Below, in pieces: positions 9,364-16,625 of a stretch of 64,000 nucleotides of DNA (the first letter of the stretch is position 1; every line of letters starts with the position of its first letter). The DNA is taken from NCBI RefSeq assembly GCF_004168285.1, contig NZ_SEWF01000004.1:124001-188000 (forward strand). The letters are read 5' to 3'. This stretch comes from Emticicia agri (lineage in GTDB: Bacteria > Bacteroidota > Bacteroidia > Cytophagales > Spirosomataceae). Under the pieces are notes generated by a model, which saw nothing but the letters and a program-made list of their open reading frames with translations, ran no database searches and was not told the DNA's origin. The position numbers and the translations under genes are program-made.

Positions 9364-10431
9364 TTACTCACATCCTTTTCCACTTATCAGAATCGTCGTT
9401 CCTTTTATTTCATATTTGCCATTAATGGTGGCACATATAATATCTAATTTGGTGTATAATGGTTGCTGTGTAATATCGGCTGTAATCGGACAAGTGCTTA
9501 GTTTGTCGTTTTCAAGCTCAATCGCAATTCCATATACTCTTTCTAATTTACTTAAAACCTCACCAATAGGTAAATCATCAAACTTAAAGGTTTCGGGTTT
9601 ACTGGTAATAGGCTTAATCTGCGGTAATGGTTTGTCAACCAATCCGGTTATAAAATGCTTTTCGGCTGTAAAAAAAGTAACTTTATGGTTGGGGGTTAAT
9701 ATCACGCCCCTGTTCTGGTTGTTTACTTTTTCCTTTTCATAGACTGATACCTTACCAGTCAGTACTTCTACTTCTACTTTTTTGGTAGCTTCAACTGTGC
9801 GTACATAAAAACTGGTACCTAATACTCTGGTAACAAGTTTATCCGTCATCACATAAAAGGGTTTTTCGGGGTTTTTACTCACTTCAAATAAGGCTTCGCC
9901 AGTGAGTTGTACTTCTCTTTTATTCGCAGCAAAATGGTTGGGGTATTGAAGTTGGCTGTGTGGACTTAGTGTTACGGTACTTCCATCTTCCAGATTTATC
10001 CTGACAGGCTTGGAAGAGGTATTATCCATTACGGTTAACTCATTTTTTGGTTGTTGTGCAGATACAATAGCAGGCTGATTAGATTGTTTTTGATGGAGGT
10101 ACCAATAGGTTCCGAAACTTAATAACACGGTTACAGACGCCGCAATACCTACCCGATAAGAACGCCAAAAACCAAAAGTTGATGACGTTTCGGTAAAAAT
10201 ATCGTCAGTTTTAAGAGATTCTTCTTCAATTTTTTGCCATAATTTATATTCTAATGCTTCCCATTCTCTTTCGGTATAGTTTTGTCTGGGCTCTTCATCA
10301 ATCAGTTCGTACCACTGCTCAACCAAATGCTTTTCAGACTCACTACATTTTCCCTCTAAGTATTTCTGGAGAAGTTTCCCAAATGCTTTACGGCTTTTCA
10401 TCAGATAGTGTCTCGTTTCTTGTCTTTTCAT
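9364..10431 (-). CDS. FecR-type anti-sigma factor (DUF4974 C-terminus)
   Basis: A 355-aa protein with a cytoplasmic N-terminal region (about 1-88, YLEGKCSESEKHLVEQWY, sigma-binding type), one membrane segment (about 89-107, VGIAASVTVLLSFGTYWYL), a periplasmic FecR domain (about 140-235, INLEDGSTVTLSPHSQLQYP and EVQLTGEALFEVSKNPEKPFYV) and a C-terminal DUF4974/STN-like domain (about 280-350). In the Fec paradigm it holds the ECF sigma factor until the STN domain of the loaded transporter signals across the periplasm. It lies between the sigma gene and the SusC gene, as usual for such PULs. ATG at 10429-10431; a second Met ten codons on is also possible. Identification is secure. Confidence 0.93.
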   Translation of the reverse strand: MKRQETRHYLMKSRKAFGKLLQKYLEGKCSESEKHLVEQWYELIDEEPRQNYTEREWEALEYKLWQKIEEESLKTDDIFTETSSTFGFWRSYRVGIAASVTVLLSFGTYWYLHQKQSNQPAIVSAQQPKNELTVMDNTSSKPVRINLEDGSTVTLSPHSQLQYPNHFAANKREVQLTGEALFEVSKNPEKPFYVMTDKLVTRVLGTSFYVRTVEATKKVEVEVLTGKVSVYEKEKVNNQNRGVILTPNHKVTFFTAEKHFITGLVDKPLPQIKPITSKPETFKFDDLPIGEVLSKLERVYGIAIELENDKLSTCPITADITQQPLYTKLDIICATINGKYEIKGTTILISGKGCE

Positions 10432-10788
10432 TAACTATGTCTGACAAACCCACCAAAAACCGCAAATAGTTTTGTAAATTCTTTGAAAAATACCACAAAA
10501 AACAGCTTTTTATAAAAAGTTCTTTGAAAAATGCAATGAAAAACGGAGAACGGAAAATGGAGAAAGGAGCTTTGAAATGTAAAACCGAAAAATGTAAAAT
10601 GTAAAACCGAAAAAGGAATTATGTATGGCGATTTTGTAAATCGCCAAAATCCGGCTGGATTTTATAAATCTTGGGTGAAAGTATAGCAAAAGGAAAACAT
10701 TGAATCAAAAAATACTTGTTGCCACAATGTACTCAATGTTACACAATTGCACAAGCTCCGTTCTCCTTGTTCCTTTCTGCTTGTTCCA
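10432..10788. repeat. Gap between ECF sigma and FecR genes: nested inverted repeats
   Basis: No gene is seen in this 357-bp gap. It holds a palindrome TGGCGATTT-TGT-AAATCGCCA (10626-10646), inside outer arms in which GGAGAACGGA and GGAGAAAGGAGC (10544-10572) are partly inverted at 10753-10780 (CTCCGTTCTCC, TTCCTTTCTGC). It also holds tandem AATGTAAAACCGAAAA units near 10575-10612. The layout matches the nested palindromes elsewhere in the window. Confidence 0.5.
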
Positions 10789-11364
10789 TCAATTCAAAAA
10801 CACCAGCATTGCCCAGGTCAGAAACTCTTTCAGGTGTTCTCGCATAAATTTTAGAGACTGGGAAATATGATATTCAACCGTTCGTTCGGGAATATTCAGC
10901 ATCTGAACAATTTCCTTGGTGCTTTTGCCCTCTAATCGGTTCAGGCGGAAAATATGCTGTGTTTTTTCAGGCAATTGCTCAATGGCTTGCTCAATAGACT
11001 GCGTTAAATCATCGTAGGCAATTTTTTCTTCAAGACTGTTTTCTTCTTCTTCGCTTTCGGTAGTGGTATAGGCAACGTACTTTTCTTCCATTACCTGTTT
11101 CTTTATATGCGTAATAATCTGGTACTTGAGTGCCATAAAAAGATACGGCTCCAAGGTCTGGATTGTGTGCGTAGCCCGCCTTTCCCAAAGCGTTACAAAG
11201 AGGTCTTGTACCAACTCCTCAACTATCTCTTTTGCATAGATTTTTCGCTGGGCTTTCTGAAATAATTTACGCCAGTACCGACGATAAATTTCACCAAAAG
11301 CCTCCTTATCTCCCAAACTCATCAGTTTGACCAGTATGTCATCTCCTAAACTTGCGTACTCCAC
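10789..11364 (-). CDS. ECF RNA polymerase sigma-70 factor (Bacteroidota PUL type)
   Basis: A 191-aa ECF sigma factor. Region 2 spans about 22-95 (FGEIYRRYWRKLFQKAQRK, then LVQDLFVTLWERR). Region 4 spans about 135-185, a helix-turn-helix with GKSTKEIVQMLNIPERTVEYHIS. No ATG fits the N-terminus; the GTG at 11362-11364 is the likely start, about 24 bp from a TATATTTG -7 element on the same strand. The protein would direct polymerase to the SusC/SusD/lyase genes when released by the neighbouring FecR. The C-terminal FLTWAMLVFLN extension is hydrophobic, a trait seen in several Bacteroidota sigma factors. Identification is secure; the regulon is inferred from position. Confidence 0.93.
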   Translation of the reverse strand: MEYASLGDDILVKLMSLGDKEAFGEIYRRYWRKLFQKAQRKIYAKEIVEELVQDLFVTLWERRATHTIQTLEPYLFMALKYQIITHIKKQVMEEKYVAYTTTESEEEENSLEEKIAYDDLTQSIEQAIEQLPEKTQHIFRLNRLEGKSTKEIVQMLNIPERTVEYHISQSLKFMREHLKEFLTWAMLVFLN

Positions 11365-11387
11365 CTGTTTGAGCCTTTTTTTACGGG

Positions 11388-11395
11388 CAAATATA
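11388..11395 (-). promoter_or_regulatory. Bacteroidota -7 element TATATTTG before the ECF sigma gene
   Basis: On the minus strand the sequence reads TATATTTG, an exact match to the TAnnTTTG -7 box used by the Bacteroidota primary sigma. It lies 23 bp before the GTG start. No perfect -33 TTTG is present; TCTTGTTTCTC sits at a plausible distance. Confidence 0.5.
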
Positions 11396-11517
11396 GGGTT
11401 TTAAACGAGAAACAAGACAAAAAACAGGCGATTTTAAACTATTTTGAACGATTTGTATCAAATTCAATCAAAAATTGCATAGTTAACCGATTTAGCCTGA
11501 AAACAGCTTTAATCCTG

Positions 11518-12036
11518 TCAATCTGACACTTTAAACCAATCGGCATACATTACGTAGTTATTGGCTGTACGCATAAATACCTCTTCTAATTCAGGGGTAA
11601 CGGTCTTCAGAAATTTACCCGGATTTCCGGCATAAATAGAGTTGGGTGGTACAATAGTATTCTGGGTAATAATTGCCCCCGCAGCAATAATTGAACCTGT
11701 TCCAATCACAGCCCCATCCATAATAATAGCCCCCATGCCAACAAGCACTTTGTCTTCGATGGTACAGCCATGCACAATGGCATTGTGGGCTATACTTACA
11801 TGATTCCCGATGGTTGTTTTGGTTTTCTGATAGGTACAATGAATAACAGCACCATCCTGAATATTGACTCTATCTCCGATAATAATTGAATTGACATCAC
11901 CCCTTACGACTGCATTAAACCAGATTGTGCAATCTTTCCCCATAGTTACATCGCCTACAATAGTCGCATTGGGCGAAAACCAGCAATTGTCGCCCCAGAT
12001 TGGGCTGATTCCCTTGACAGGTAAAATAAGAGCCAT
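11518..12036 (-). CDS. Gamma-class carbonic anhydrase-like hexapeptide-repeat protein
   Basis: A 172-aa left-handed parallel beta-helix protein built of hexapeptide repeats ([LIV]-G-x4), for example DCTIWFNAVVRGDVNSI and IGNHVSIAHNAIVHGC. The three metal-binding histidines of the gamma-CA/YrdA/PaaY group are visible at H66, H84 and H89, as is the GNPGKFLK end motif after the helix. Such proteins bind Zn/Fe as trimers and may hydrate CO2; many have no proven activity. ATG at 12034-12036. It stands alone between the sigma gene and the YitT gene. The family is certain, catalysis is inferred. Confidence 0.93.
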   Translation of the reverse strand: MALILPVKGISPIWGDNCWFSPNATIVGDVTMGKDCTIWFNAVVRGDVNSIIIGDRVNIQDGAVIHCTYQKTKTTIGNHVSIAHNAIVHGCTIEDKVLVGMGAIIMDGAVIGTGSIIAAGAIITQNTIVPPNSIYAGNPGKFLKTVTPELEEVFMRTANNYVMYADWFKVSD

Positions 12037-12073
12037 TTGAATTGAAAATAATGTGCATGAATAGAAACCTGCA

Positions 12074-12081
12074 CAAAAGTA
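12074..12081 (-). promoter_or_regulatory. Candidate -7 element TACTTTTG before the gamma-carbonic anhydrase gene
   Basis: The minus strand reads TACTTTTG, matching TAnnTTTG, 37 bp before the ATG. A matching -33 TTTG is not evident, so support is modest. Confidence 0.35.
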
Positions 12082-12101
12082 AAGAATAATGTCCTGAACT
12101 T

Positions 12102-13103
12102 TTAATGCGGCACAGAGCGTTTTTTAATCATGCCACCTTTGGTATCTTTGATACTGGTCATAATCACAAAGGCATTGGGGTCTATTTTTTCTATCTCTAA
12201 ATTTAGTTTACTTACTTCGAGACGTGTTATAACGGTATAAACTATTTTCATTTCTCCTTCTGTATAGCCTGTCTTGCCATACCCTCTTTCACCTTTATAC
12301 ACGGTTACGCCCCTTCCCATCTCCTCTATAATCATCCTCTTCATTTCAAGGGCTTTGAGTGAAATAATGGTAACGCCTGTATATTCTTCAATCCCTTCAA
12401 TGACAAAATCAACGGTTTTTGAGGCTGAAAGATACGTAAGCATTGAATACAGTGCTGTTTCGATAGACAGTACATAGGCTGCTACCGAGAATATAATCAC
12501 ATTGATTACGAGAATCACATCGCCGATAGTAAGACCCATTCTGCGGCTAAGAGTAATGGCAAGTACCTCTGTTCCGTCAATCACTCCCCCGCCTCTCATG
12601 GCCATTCCAATGCCGAGGCCTAAAAAGAATCCACCGAATACAGAAGTCAGTAATTTGTCGTGCGTAATTTCAGGGTAAGGTATGGTTGCTACTGCTATTG
12701 CTAAAGCCGTAATACCAATGGCAGTTTTAACGGCAAATTCTTTGCCTACTACTTTTAAACCTATAATGATAAAAGGTATATTTACAATGACGAGCATTAA
12801 AGAGAGTGGTACGTCCTGAGTGGCAGTAATAAGAAGTGAGATACCGGTTGCCCCACCGTCTATAAATTCATTGGGCAAGAGAAAGCCGTCCAATCCAAAT
12901 CCGGCAGAAACTACACCAATTGCGATTAAGAAAAAGTCTCTGATAAGTCTTCTGACAGTAACTTTTACTTCCCGTATTTCTTTGGCAATCTGGTATTTGG
13001 AACGGTCTGTATGTTTTTCATCTTCGTCTCTGAGTAGATTTAGTAGTGCATTTAAAATAATTTTGGGTAATCGGAGTAAAACATTTTCTTTTTCTTTTCG
13101 CAT
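12102..13103 (-). CDS. YitT family membrane protein (YitT + DUF2179)
   Basis: A 333-aa protein with a charged N-terminus of about 55 residues, five to six membrane helices (about 57-225; GVVSAGFGLDGFLLPNEFIDGGATGISLL is the conserved first loop, split here by helices) and a soluble C-terminal DUF2179 domain at about 245-325 (GRGVTVYKGERGYGKTGYTEGE). YitT proteins are widespread and of unknown transport function. ATG at 13101-13103. The stop is 65 bp upstream of the carbonic anhydrase start, on the same strand, and the intervening DNA carries a candidate promoter. The family call is secure, the function open. Confidence 0.9.
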   Translation of the reverse strand: MRKEKENVLLRLPKIILNALLNLLRDEDEKHTDRSKYQIAKEIREVKVTVRRLIRDFFLIAIGVVSAGFGLDGFLLPNEFIDGGATGISLLITATQDVPLSLMLVIVNIPFIIIGLKVVGKEFAVKTAIGITALAIAVATIPYPEITHDKLLTSVFGGFFLGLGIGMAMRGGGVIDGTEVLAITLSRRMGLTIGDVILVINVIIFSVAAYVLSIETALYSMLTYLSASKTVDFVIEGIEEYTGVTIISLKALEMKRMIIEEMGRGVTVYKGERGYGKTGYTEGEMKIVYTVITRLEVSKLNLEIEKIDPNAFVIMTSIKDTKGGMIKKRSVPH

Positions 13104-13246
13104 AAGTTCTATCTTTGGTGGGTAAAAGCGAAGTTAATCATTTTCAGGGAATTTTGCTACAGCCACAGAATTAATAATTCCTTAAAAAAACAGCCTATAC
13201 GTATATTTTTATCTCTATAAAATAGCTTAATTTGACCAAAAAACCT

Positions 13247-14011
13247 ATGAATCGCCTGTTAAAATTGTGTTGTTTTGTAGCACTTTCAGGTGCTGTTTTC
13301 ATTATTTTTATCTCTGCCTATCCTAAGCCACAGTTTAAAGCGTTAGTGGTAGCCTCCCGTGCCAAAGACCATCTGAAGATGATTGCTGCCGCCAGGCCTT
13401 TTTTTGAAAAAATGGCTTCAGAAAATAACTTCGACCTTGAATTTACCGACGATACCAGTCTGGTAAATGAAGCCAATCTGAAACAGTACAAAGTGTTTAT
13501 ACAGTTGCATCTGGCACCTTTTGATATGTCGGCTGTACAACAGGCGGCCTTACAACAGTATATAGAGAATGGCGGTGGCTGGGTGGGTATTCATGCCGCA
13601 GGACTCACCGGAGATATGTTTAAATCGCCCAAACGAGTCTATTGGCAATGGTTCGAAGATTTTATGGGGGGTATTGCTTACTCGCCTCATCCTAAATTTC
13701 AGAAAGGCACTTTTGTGATAGAAGACACTAAACATCCGGCTACGAGACACTTACCCAGGCGAATAGAGGTAACGGACGAATGGTATGAATTTAACAAAAG
13801 TCCGAGAGGTAATGTAAGGGTATTGGCCACGGCTGATGAATCGACTTATACCCAGAATAAACCTATGGGCGACCACCCGATAATCTGGTGTAATGAAAAG
13901 TATCCACGTACTATTTACATCGGTATCGGGCATGATGCTTCACTCTGCGATAATAAAGATTATACATTATTAGTGCGTAATGCGGTTGTATGGGCTGGGG
14001 CTAAAAAATAA
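13247..14011 (+). CDS. ThuA-domain secreted protein, first of tandem pair
   Basis: A 254-aa protein, starting at the ATG at 13247 (MNRLLKLCC) rather than the TTG at 13232. A hydrophobic N-terminal segment (about 7-25) acts as signal peptide or anchor, followed by a ThuA-like (class I glutamine-amidotransferase-like) fold: FKALVVASRAKDH, FIQLHLAPF, GGGWVGIHAAG near 115, DHPIIWCNEKYPRTIYIGIGHD near 205. The usual amidotransferase Cys is absent, as in ThuA proteins, where the activity is unknown beyond links to trehalose and other sugar use. It is followed 6 bp later by a paralogue. The family is certain, the role unknown. Confidence 0.88.
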   Translation: MNRLLKLCCFVALSGAVFIIFISAYPKPQFKALVVASRAKDHLKMIAAARPFFEKMASENNFDLEFTDDTSLVNEANLKQYKVFIQLHLAPFDMSAVQQAALQQYIENGGGWVGIHAAGLTGDMFKSPKRVYWQWFEDFMGGIAYSPHPKFQKGTFVIEDTKHPATRHLPRRIEVTDEWYEFNKSPRGNVRVLATADESTYTQNKPMGDHPIIWCNEKYPRTIYIGIGHDASLCDNKDYTLLVRNAVVWAGAKK

Positions 14012-14017
14012 AATTCA

Positions 14018-14767
14018 ATGAAAAATTTACTTCTATCTTACTCTTTCGTTTGTTTTTGCCTTGCTACCCATGCCCAAACCAAAATTAAAGTTTTGGCGTT
14101 GGCGGAAAATGGTGGGCATCATATTCAGTATTCTACACGTGCAAAGGTCTGGCTTAACCAGTTAGCGGCTGATAGCAGTTTTGCCATTGACTATATTCAG
14201 AACACCGATGCGATTGATGAAGCGTATCTCAATCAGTATCAACTTTTTATCCAGTTAGACTACCCACCTTATGGCTGGAAAGAGAAAGCGGCACAGGCAT
14301 TTATTAAATATATTGAGCAAGGGAAAGGTGGCTGGATTGGCTTTCATCATGCTACCTTGTTAGGCGAATTTGATGGTTTCCCGATGTGGCAATGGTTCGC
14401 CGATTTTATGGGGAGCATTCGTTATACCAATTACATTGCTACTTTTGTAGCCGGAAAAGTGAGTATTGAAGACCAACAACACCCGGTTATGAAAGGAGTA
14501 CCGACATCCTTTCTAATTAATAAAGAGGAATGGTACACCTATAACAAAAGCCCCAGACCTAATGTACGTGTGCTGGCAAGTGTAGATGAAAACTCTTATA
14601 CGCCTGATACCCAAATAAAAATGGGCGACCATCCGGTGGTGTGGACAAACGAAAAAGTAAAAGCACGGAATGTGTATATATTTATGGGACATTCTCCTGA
14701 GTTATTTGCCAATGAAGCCTACAAAACCCTGTTCAGAAATGCCATTTTCTGGGCAGCAGGTAAATGA
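14018..14767 (+). CDS. ThuA-domain secreted protein, second of tandem pair
   Basis: A 249-aa protein with signal peptide (MKNLLLSYSFVCFCLATHA) and the ThuA fold: IKVLALAENGGHHIQYS, LFIQLDYPPYGW, GGWIGFHHATLLGEF near 100, KMGDHPVVWTNEKVKARNVYIFMGHSPE near 205. It resembles the preceding gene throughout and the two are 6 bp apart, so they are a tandem duplication in one transcript. The next gene, the NtrC-type regulator of the Kdp locus, starts 18 bp later and may be on the same mRNA. Substrate and function are unknown. Confidence 0.88.
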   Translation: MKNLLLSYSFVCFCLATHAQTKIKVLALAENGGHHIQYSTRAKVWLNQLAADSSFAIDYIQNTDAIDEAYLNQYQLFIQLDYPPYGWKEKAAQAFIKYIEQGKGGWIGFHHATLLGEFDGFPMWQWFADFMGSIRYTNYIATFVAGKVSIEDQQHPVMKGVPTSFLINKEEWYTYNKSPRPNVRVLASVDENSYTPDTQIKMGDHPVVWTNEKVKARNVYIFMGHSPELFANEAYKTLFRNAIFWAAGK

Positions 14768-14785
14768 AACGATAGTGAATCAAGC

Positions 14786-16123
14786 ATGAAAACAATACTC
14801 ATTATAGATGATGAAGAGAAACTCAGAAACCTGCTGGCTCGTATTATAGAGTCAGAAGGTTTTGAAGTGATAGAGGCCGGAGATTGCAGGTCTGGCTTGA
14901 AGAAGTTAGAGCAGTTTGCAATTGATGTGGTACTTTCTGATGTAAAACTACCTGATGGCAATGGGGTAGATTTATTGCCTAAAATCAAAGCGGCTCACCC
15001 ATTGGTAGAGGTAATTTTGCTGACGGCTTACGGAAATATCAGTGATGGAGTTCAGGCCATGAAAAACGGGGCGTTTGATTATATCGTAAAAGGCGATGAT
15101 AATGAAAAGATTATCCCCCTACTCCATCGGGCTATTGAAAAAGTACAATTACAAACAAAAGTAAGAGACCTTGAAAAACGGGTTGGTGAAAAATTTTCTT
15201 TCGATGCCATTATCGGCAAATCAAAACCTATTCAGCAAGCCATAGATTTAGCTAAAAAAGTAGCACCTATTGATACAACTGTTTTGCTGACAGGTGAAAC
15301 CGGAACAGGGAAAGAGGTATTTGCTCAGGGTATTCATCAGGCAAGTTCAAGAGCCGGAAAAAGTTTTGTAACTCTCAATTGTAGCACTTTCAGTAAAGAT
15401 ATACTTGAAAGTGAATTATTCGGGCATAAACAGGGTGCTTTTACCGGAGCCATAAAAGATAAAAAAGGACTGATAGAAGAAGCCAACGGAGGCACTTTGC
15501 TGTTAGATGAAATCGGAGAAATGCCACTGGAATTACAAGCCAAATTGTTGCGGGTATTAGAAACGAGTGAGTTTATCAAATTAGGCGATACCAAACCTAC
15601 CAAATCAGATTTCAGATTAATAGCTGCTACCAACCGGGATTTAAAACACGAGTATGAAGCCAATCATTTTCGGTCTGATTTATATTTTCGATTAAGTGTG
15701 TTTGAGATTCACCTGCCGCCTTTACGGGAAAGAGTAAAAGATATTGAATTACTGGCTCGTCATTTTATGCAACAGTTTTCGGCAAAGACCAATAAACGTG
15801 TTGAAAAAATTGAAGACGAATGTCTGGAAAAATTAGAAAGCTATGAATGGGTAGGCAATATCCGTGAGTTAAAAAATATCATCGAAAGAGCGATTATTCT
15901 GGCTGATACCAACACTTTAACTGCTGACTTACTCCCAGTCGATATTCAGCAACCACGCCAACCAAATAAAGGCACACTCTCTGCCTTTTCTATGGCAAGC
16001 GTAGAAAAACTGCATATACAGAAAGTACTCAACTACACCAAAGGCAACAAAGCCGAAACTGCGAGATTGTTAGAAATTGGAATTGCTACCTTGTATAGGA
16101 AGATTGAGGAGTATGGGTTGTAA
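14786..16123 (+). CDS. NtrC-family sigma-54 response regulator of the Kdp locus
   Basis: A 445-aa protein. The receiver domain (1-120) has acidic D8/D9, phospho-acceptor D52 (VVLSDVKLPDG), T80 and K102. The AAA+ sigma-54 activator domain spans about 140-370, with Walker A GETGTGKE (170-177), the sigma-54-contact loop GAFTGA (217-222), Walker B GGTLLLDEIGEM near 240 and RSDLYFRLSVFEI near 297. The C-terminal Fis-type helix-turn-helix spans about 405-445 (GNKAETARLLEIGIATLYRKI). It activates sigma-54 RNA polymerase. A sigma-54-like promoter sits 286 bp after its stop, ahead of the kdp genes, and a histidine kinase ends the locus. It therefore probably takes the place of the OmpR-type KdpE. Domain identity is certain; the target is inferred from position. 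Confidence 0.93.
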   Translation: MKTILIIDDEEKLRNLLARIIESEGFEVIEAGDCRSGLKKLEQFAIDVVLSDVKLPDGNGVDLLPKIKAAHPLVEVILLTAYGNISDGVQAMKNGAFDYIVKGDDNEKIIPLLHRAIEKVQLQTKVRDLEKRVGEKFSFDAIIGKSKPIQQAIDLAKKVAPIDTTVLLTGETGTGKEVFAQGIHQASSRAGKSFVTLNCSTFSKDILESELFGHKQGAFTGAIKDKKGLIEEANGGTLLLDEIGEMPLELQAKLLRVLETSEFIKLGDTKPTKSDFRLIAATNRDLKHEYEANHFRSDLYFRLSVFEIHLPPLRERVKDIELLARHFMQQFSAKTNKRVEKIEDECLEKLESYEWVGNIRELKNIIERAIILADTNTLTADLLPVDIQQPRQPNKGTLSAFSMASVEKLHIQKVLNYTKGNKAETARLLEIGIATLYRKIEEYGL

Positions 16124-16152
16124 TAAATCACCCTCAATAATAAATTATTTAA

Positions 16153-16266
16153 TTTACTACGGAGTATCACAAAGCGACCGACGACTGGTTAGGCACTGAG
16201 TTTCACAGAGACTATTAAAAAACTCCGTGAAACTCAGTGCCATACTCTGTGTCACACCGTGGTAAA
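16153..16266. repeat. CCACGGAGT-family palindromic repeat, copy A
   Basis: Outer arms AATTTACTACGGAGTAT and its inverse end GTCACACCGTGGTAAATT enclose a nearly perfect inner stem, GGCACTGAGTTTCACAGAG against CTCCGTGAAACTCAGTGCC. Related copies occur at 20981, 22182 and 35855. It lies between the response-regulator stop and its terminator. Confidence 0.75.
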
Positions 16267-16311
16267 TTCTTTTTGCTAAAACCGCAAATTCCCCCTACTC
16301 CATTTTGAGAA

Positions 16312-16340
16312 AAGCTTATCATTTTGATAGGCTTTTTTAT
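16312..16340 (+). terminator. Intrinsic terminator after the response-regulator gene
   Basis: The stem AAGCTTATCA / TGATAGGCTT (one G-T pair) with loop TTT is followed by TTTTT. It separates the regulator transcript from the sigma-54-like promoter of the kdp genes. Confidence 0.7.
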
Positions 16341-16407
16341 GACTCTTTTCTGGCATCTCAACCACATTCTCCTCATAATCAATTACTTATAAATCTGCTT
16401 CTCTAAA

Positions 16408-16423
16408 CGGCACAAACATTGGC
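16408..16423 (+). promoter_or_regulatory. Sigma-54 (-24/-12) promoter candidate for kdp
   Basis: The sequence CGGCACAAACATTGGC carries the -24 GGCAC and a -12 TTGG with the 10-nt spacing between the GG dinucleotide and position -13 typical of TGGCAC-N5-TTGC. It departs from consensus at the first T and at the final C (TTGG, with GC one base later). The first small ORF starts 32 bp downstream, and an NtrC-type activator is the neighbouring upstream gene. Confidence 0.6.
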
Positions 16424-16454
16424 ATATAGCAATCAGAACTAAATTTTAAAAACG

Positions 16455-16538
16455 ATGGTAACAGTCATTTTAATTCTTCTTGGTGTAGTCCTGTTTGGAA
16501 TATGCTATCAATCCATTCACTTTTTTGACAAAATATAA
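16455..16538 (+). CDS. 27-residue membrane peptide ahead of KdpF
   Basis: An ATG-started ORF encoding a single predicted membrane helix (VTVILILLGVVLFGICYQS) followed by a short basic/aromatic tail, IHFFDKI. It lies directly downstream of the sigma-54-like promoter and 4 bp before kdpF. Its length and hydrophobicity mimic KdpF, but its sequence differs from the adjacent, more typical KdpF. It could be an extra accessory subunit of the KdpFABC complex, a leader peptide, or a chance ORF. Recognition rests on position and composition only. Confidence 0.5.
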   Translation: MVTVILILLGVVLFGICYQSIHFFDKI

Positions 16539-16542
16539 ACCC

Positions 16543-16620
16543 ATGACAGCCTTACTCATTTTATCGATTCTCGTTTTCGGATACCTCGTGTATGTATTGC
16601 TTAAACCTGAAAAATTCTAA
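16543..16620 (+). CDS. kdpF: KdpF, small subunit of the K+-transporting ATPase
   Basis: A 25-residue peptide, one membrane helix then the hallmark ending YVLLKPEKF: KdpF proteins typically end in a LL-x-PE-[KR]-F-like motif. It begins at the ATG at 16543 and ends 5 bp before kdpA. In E. coli KdpF is a single-helix peptide that stabilises the KdpFABC complex in the inner membrane. Size, motif and position agree. Confidence 0.88.
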   Translation: MTALLILSILVFGYLVYVLLKPEKF

Positions 16621-16625
16621 ATCTT

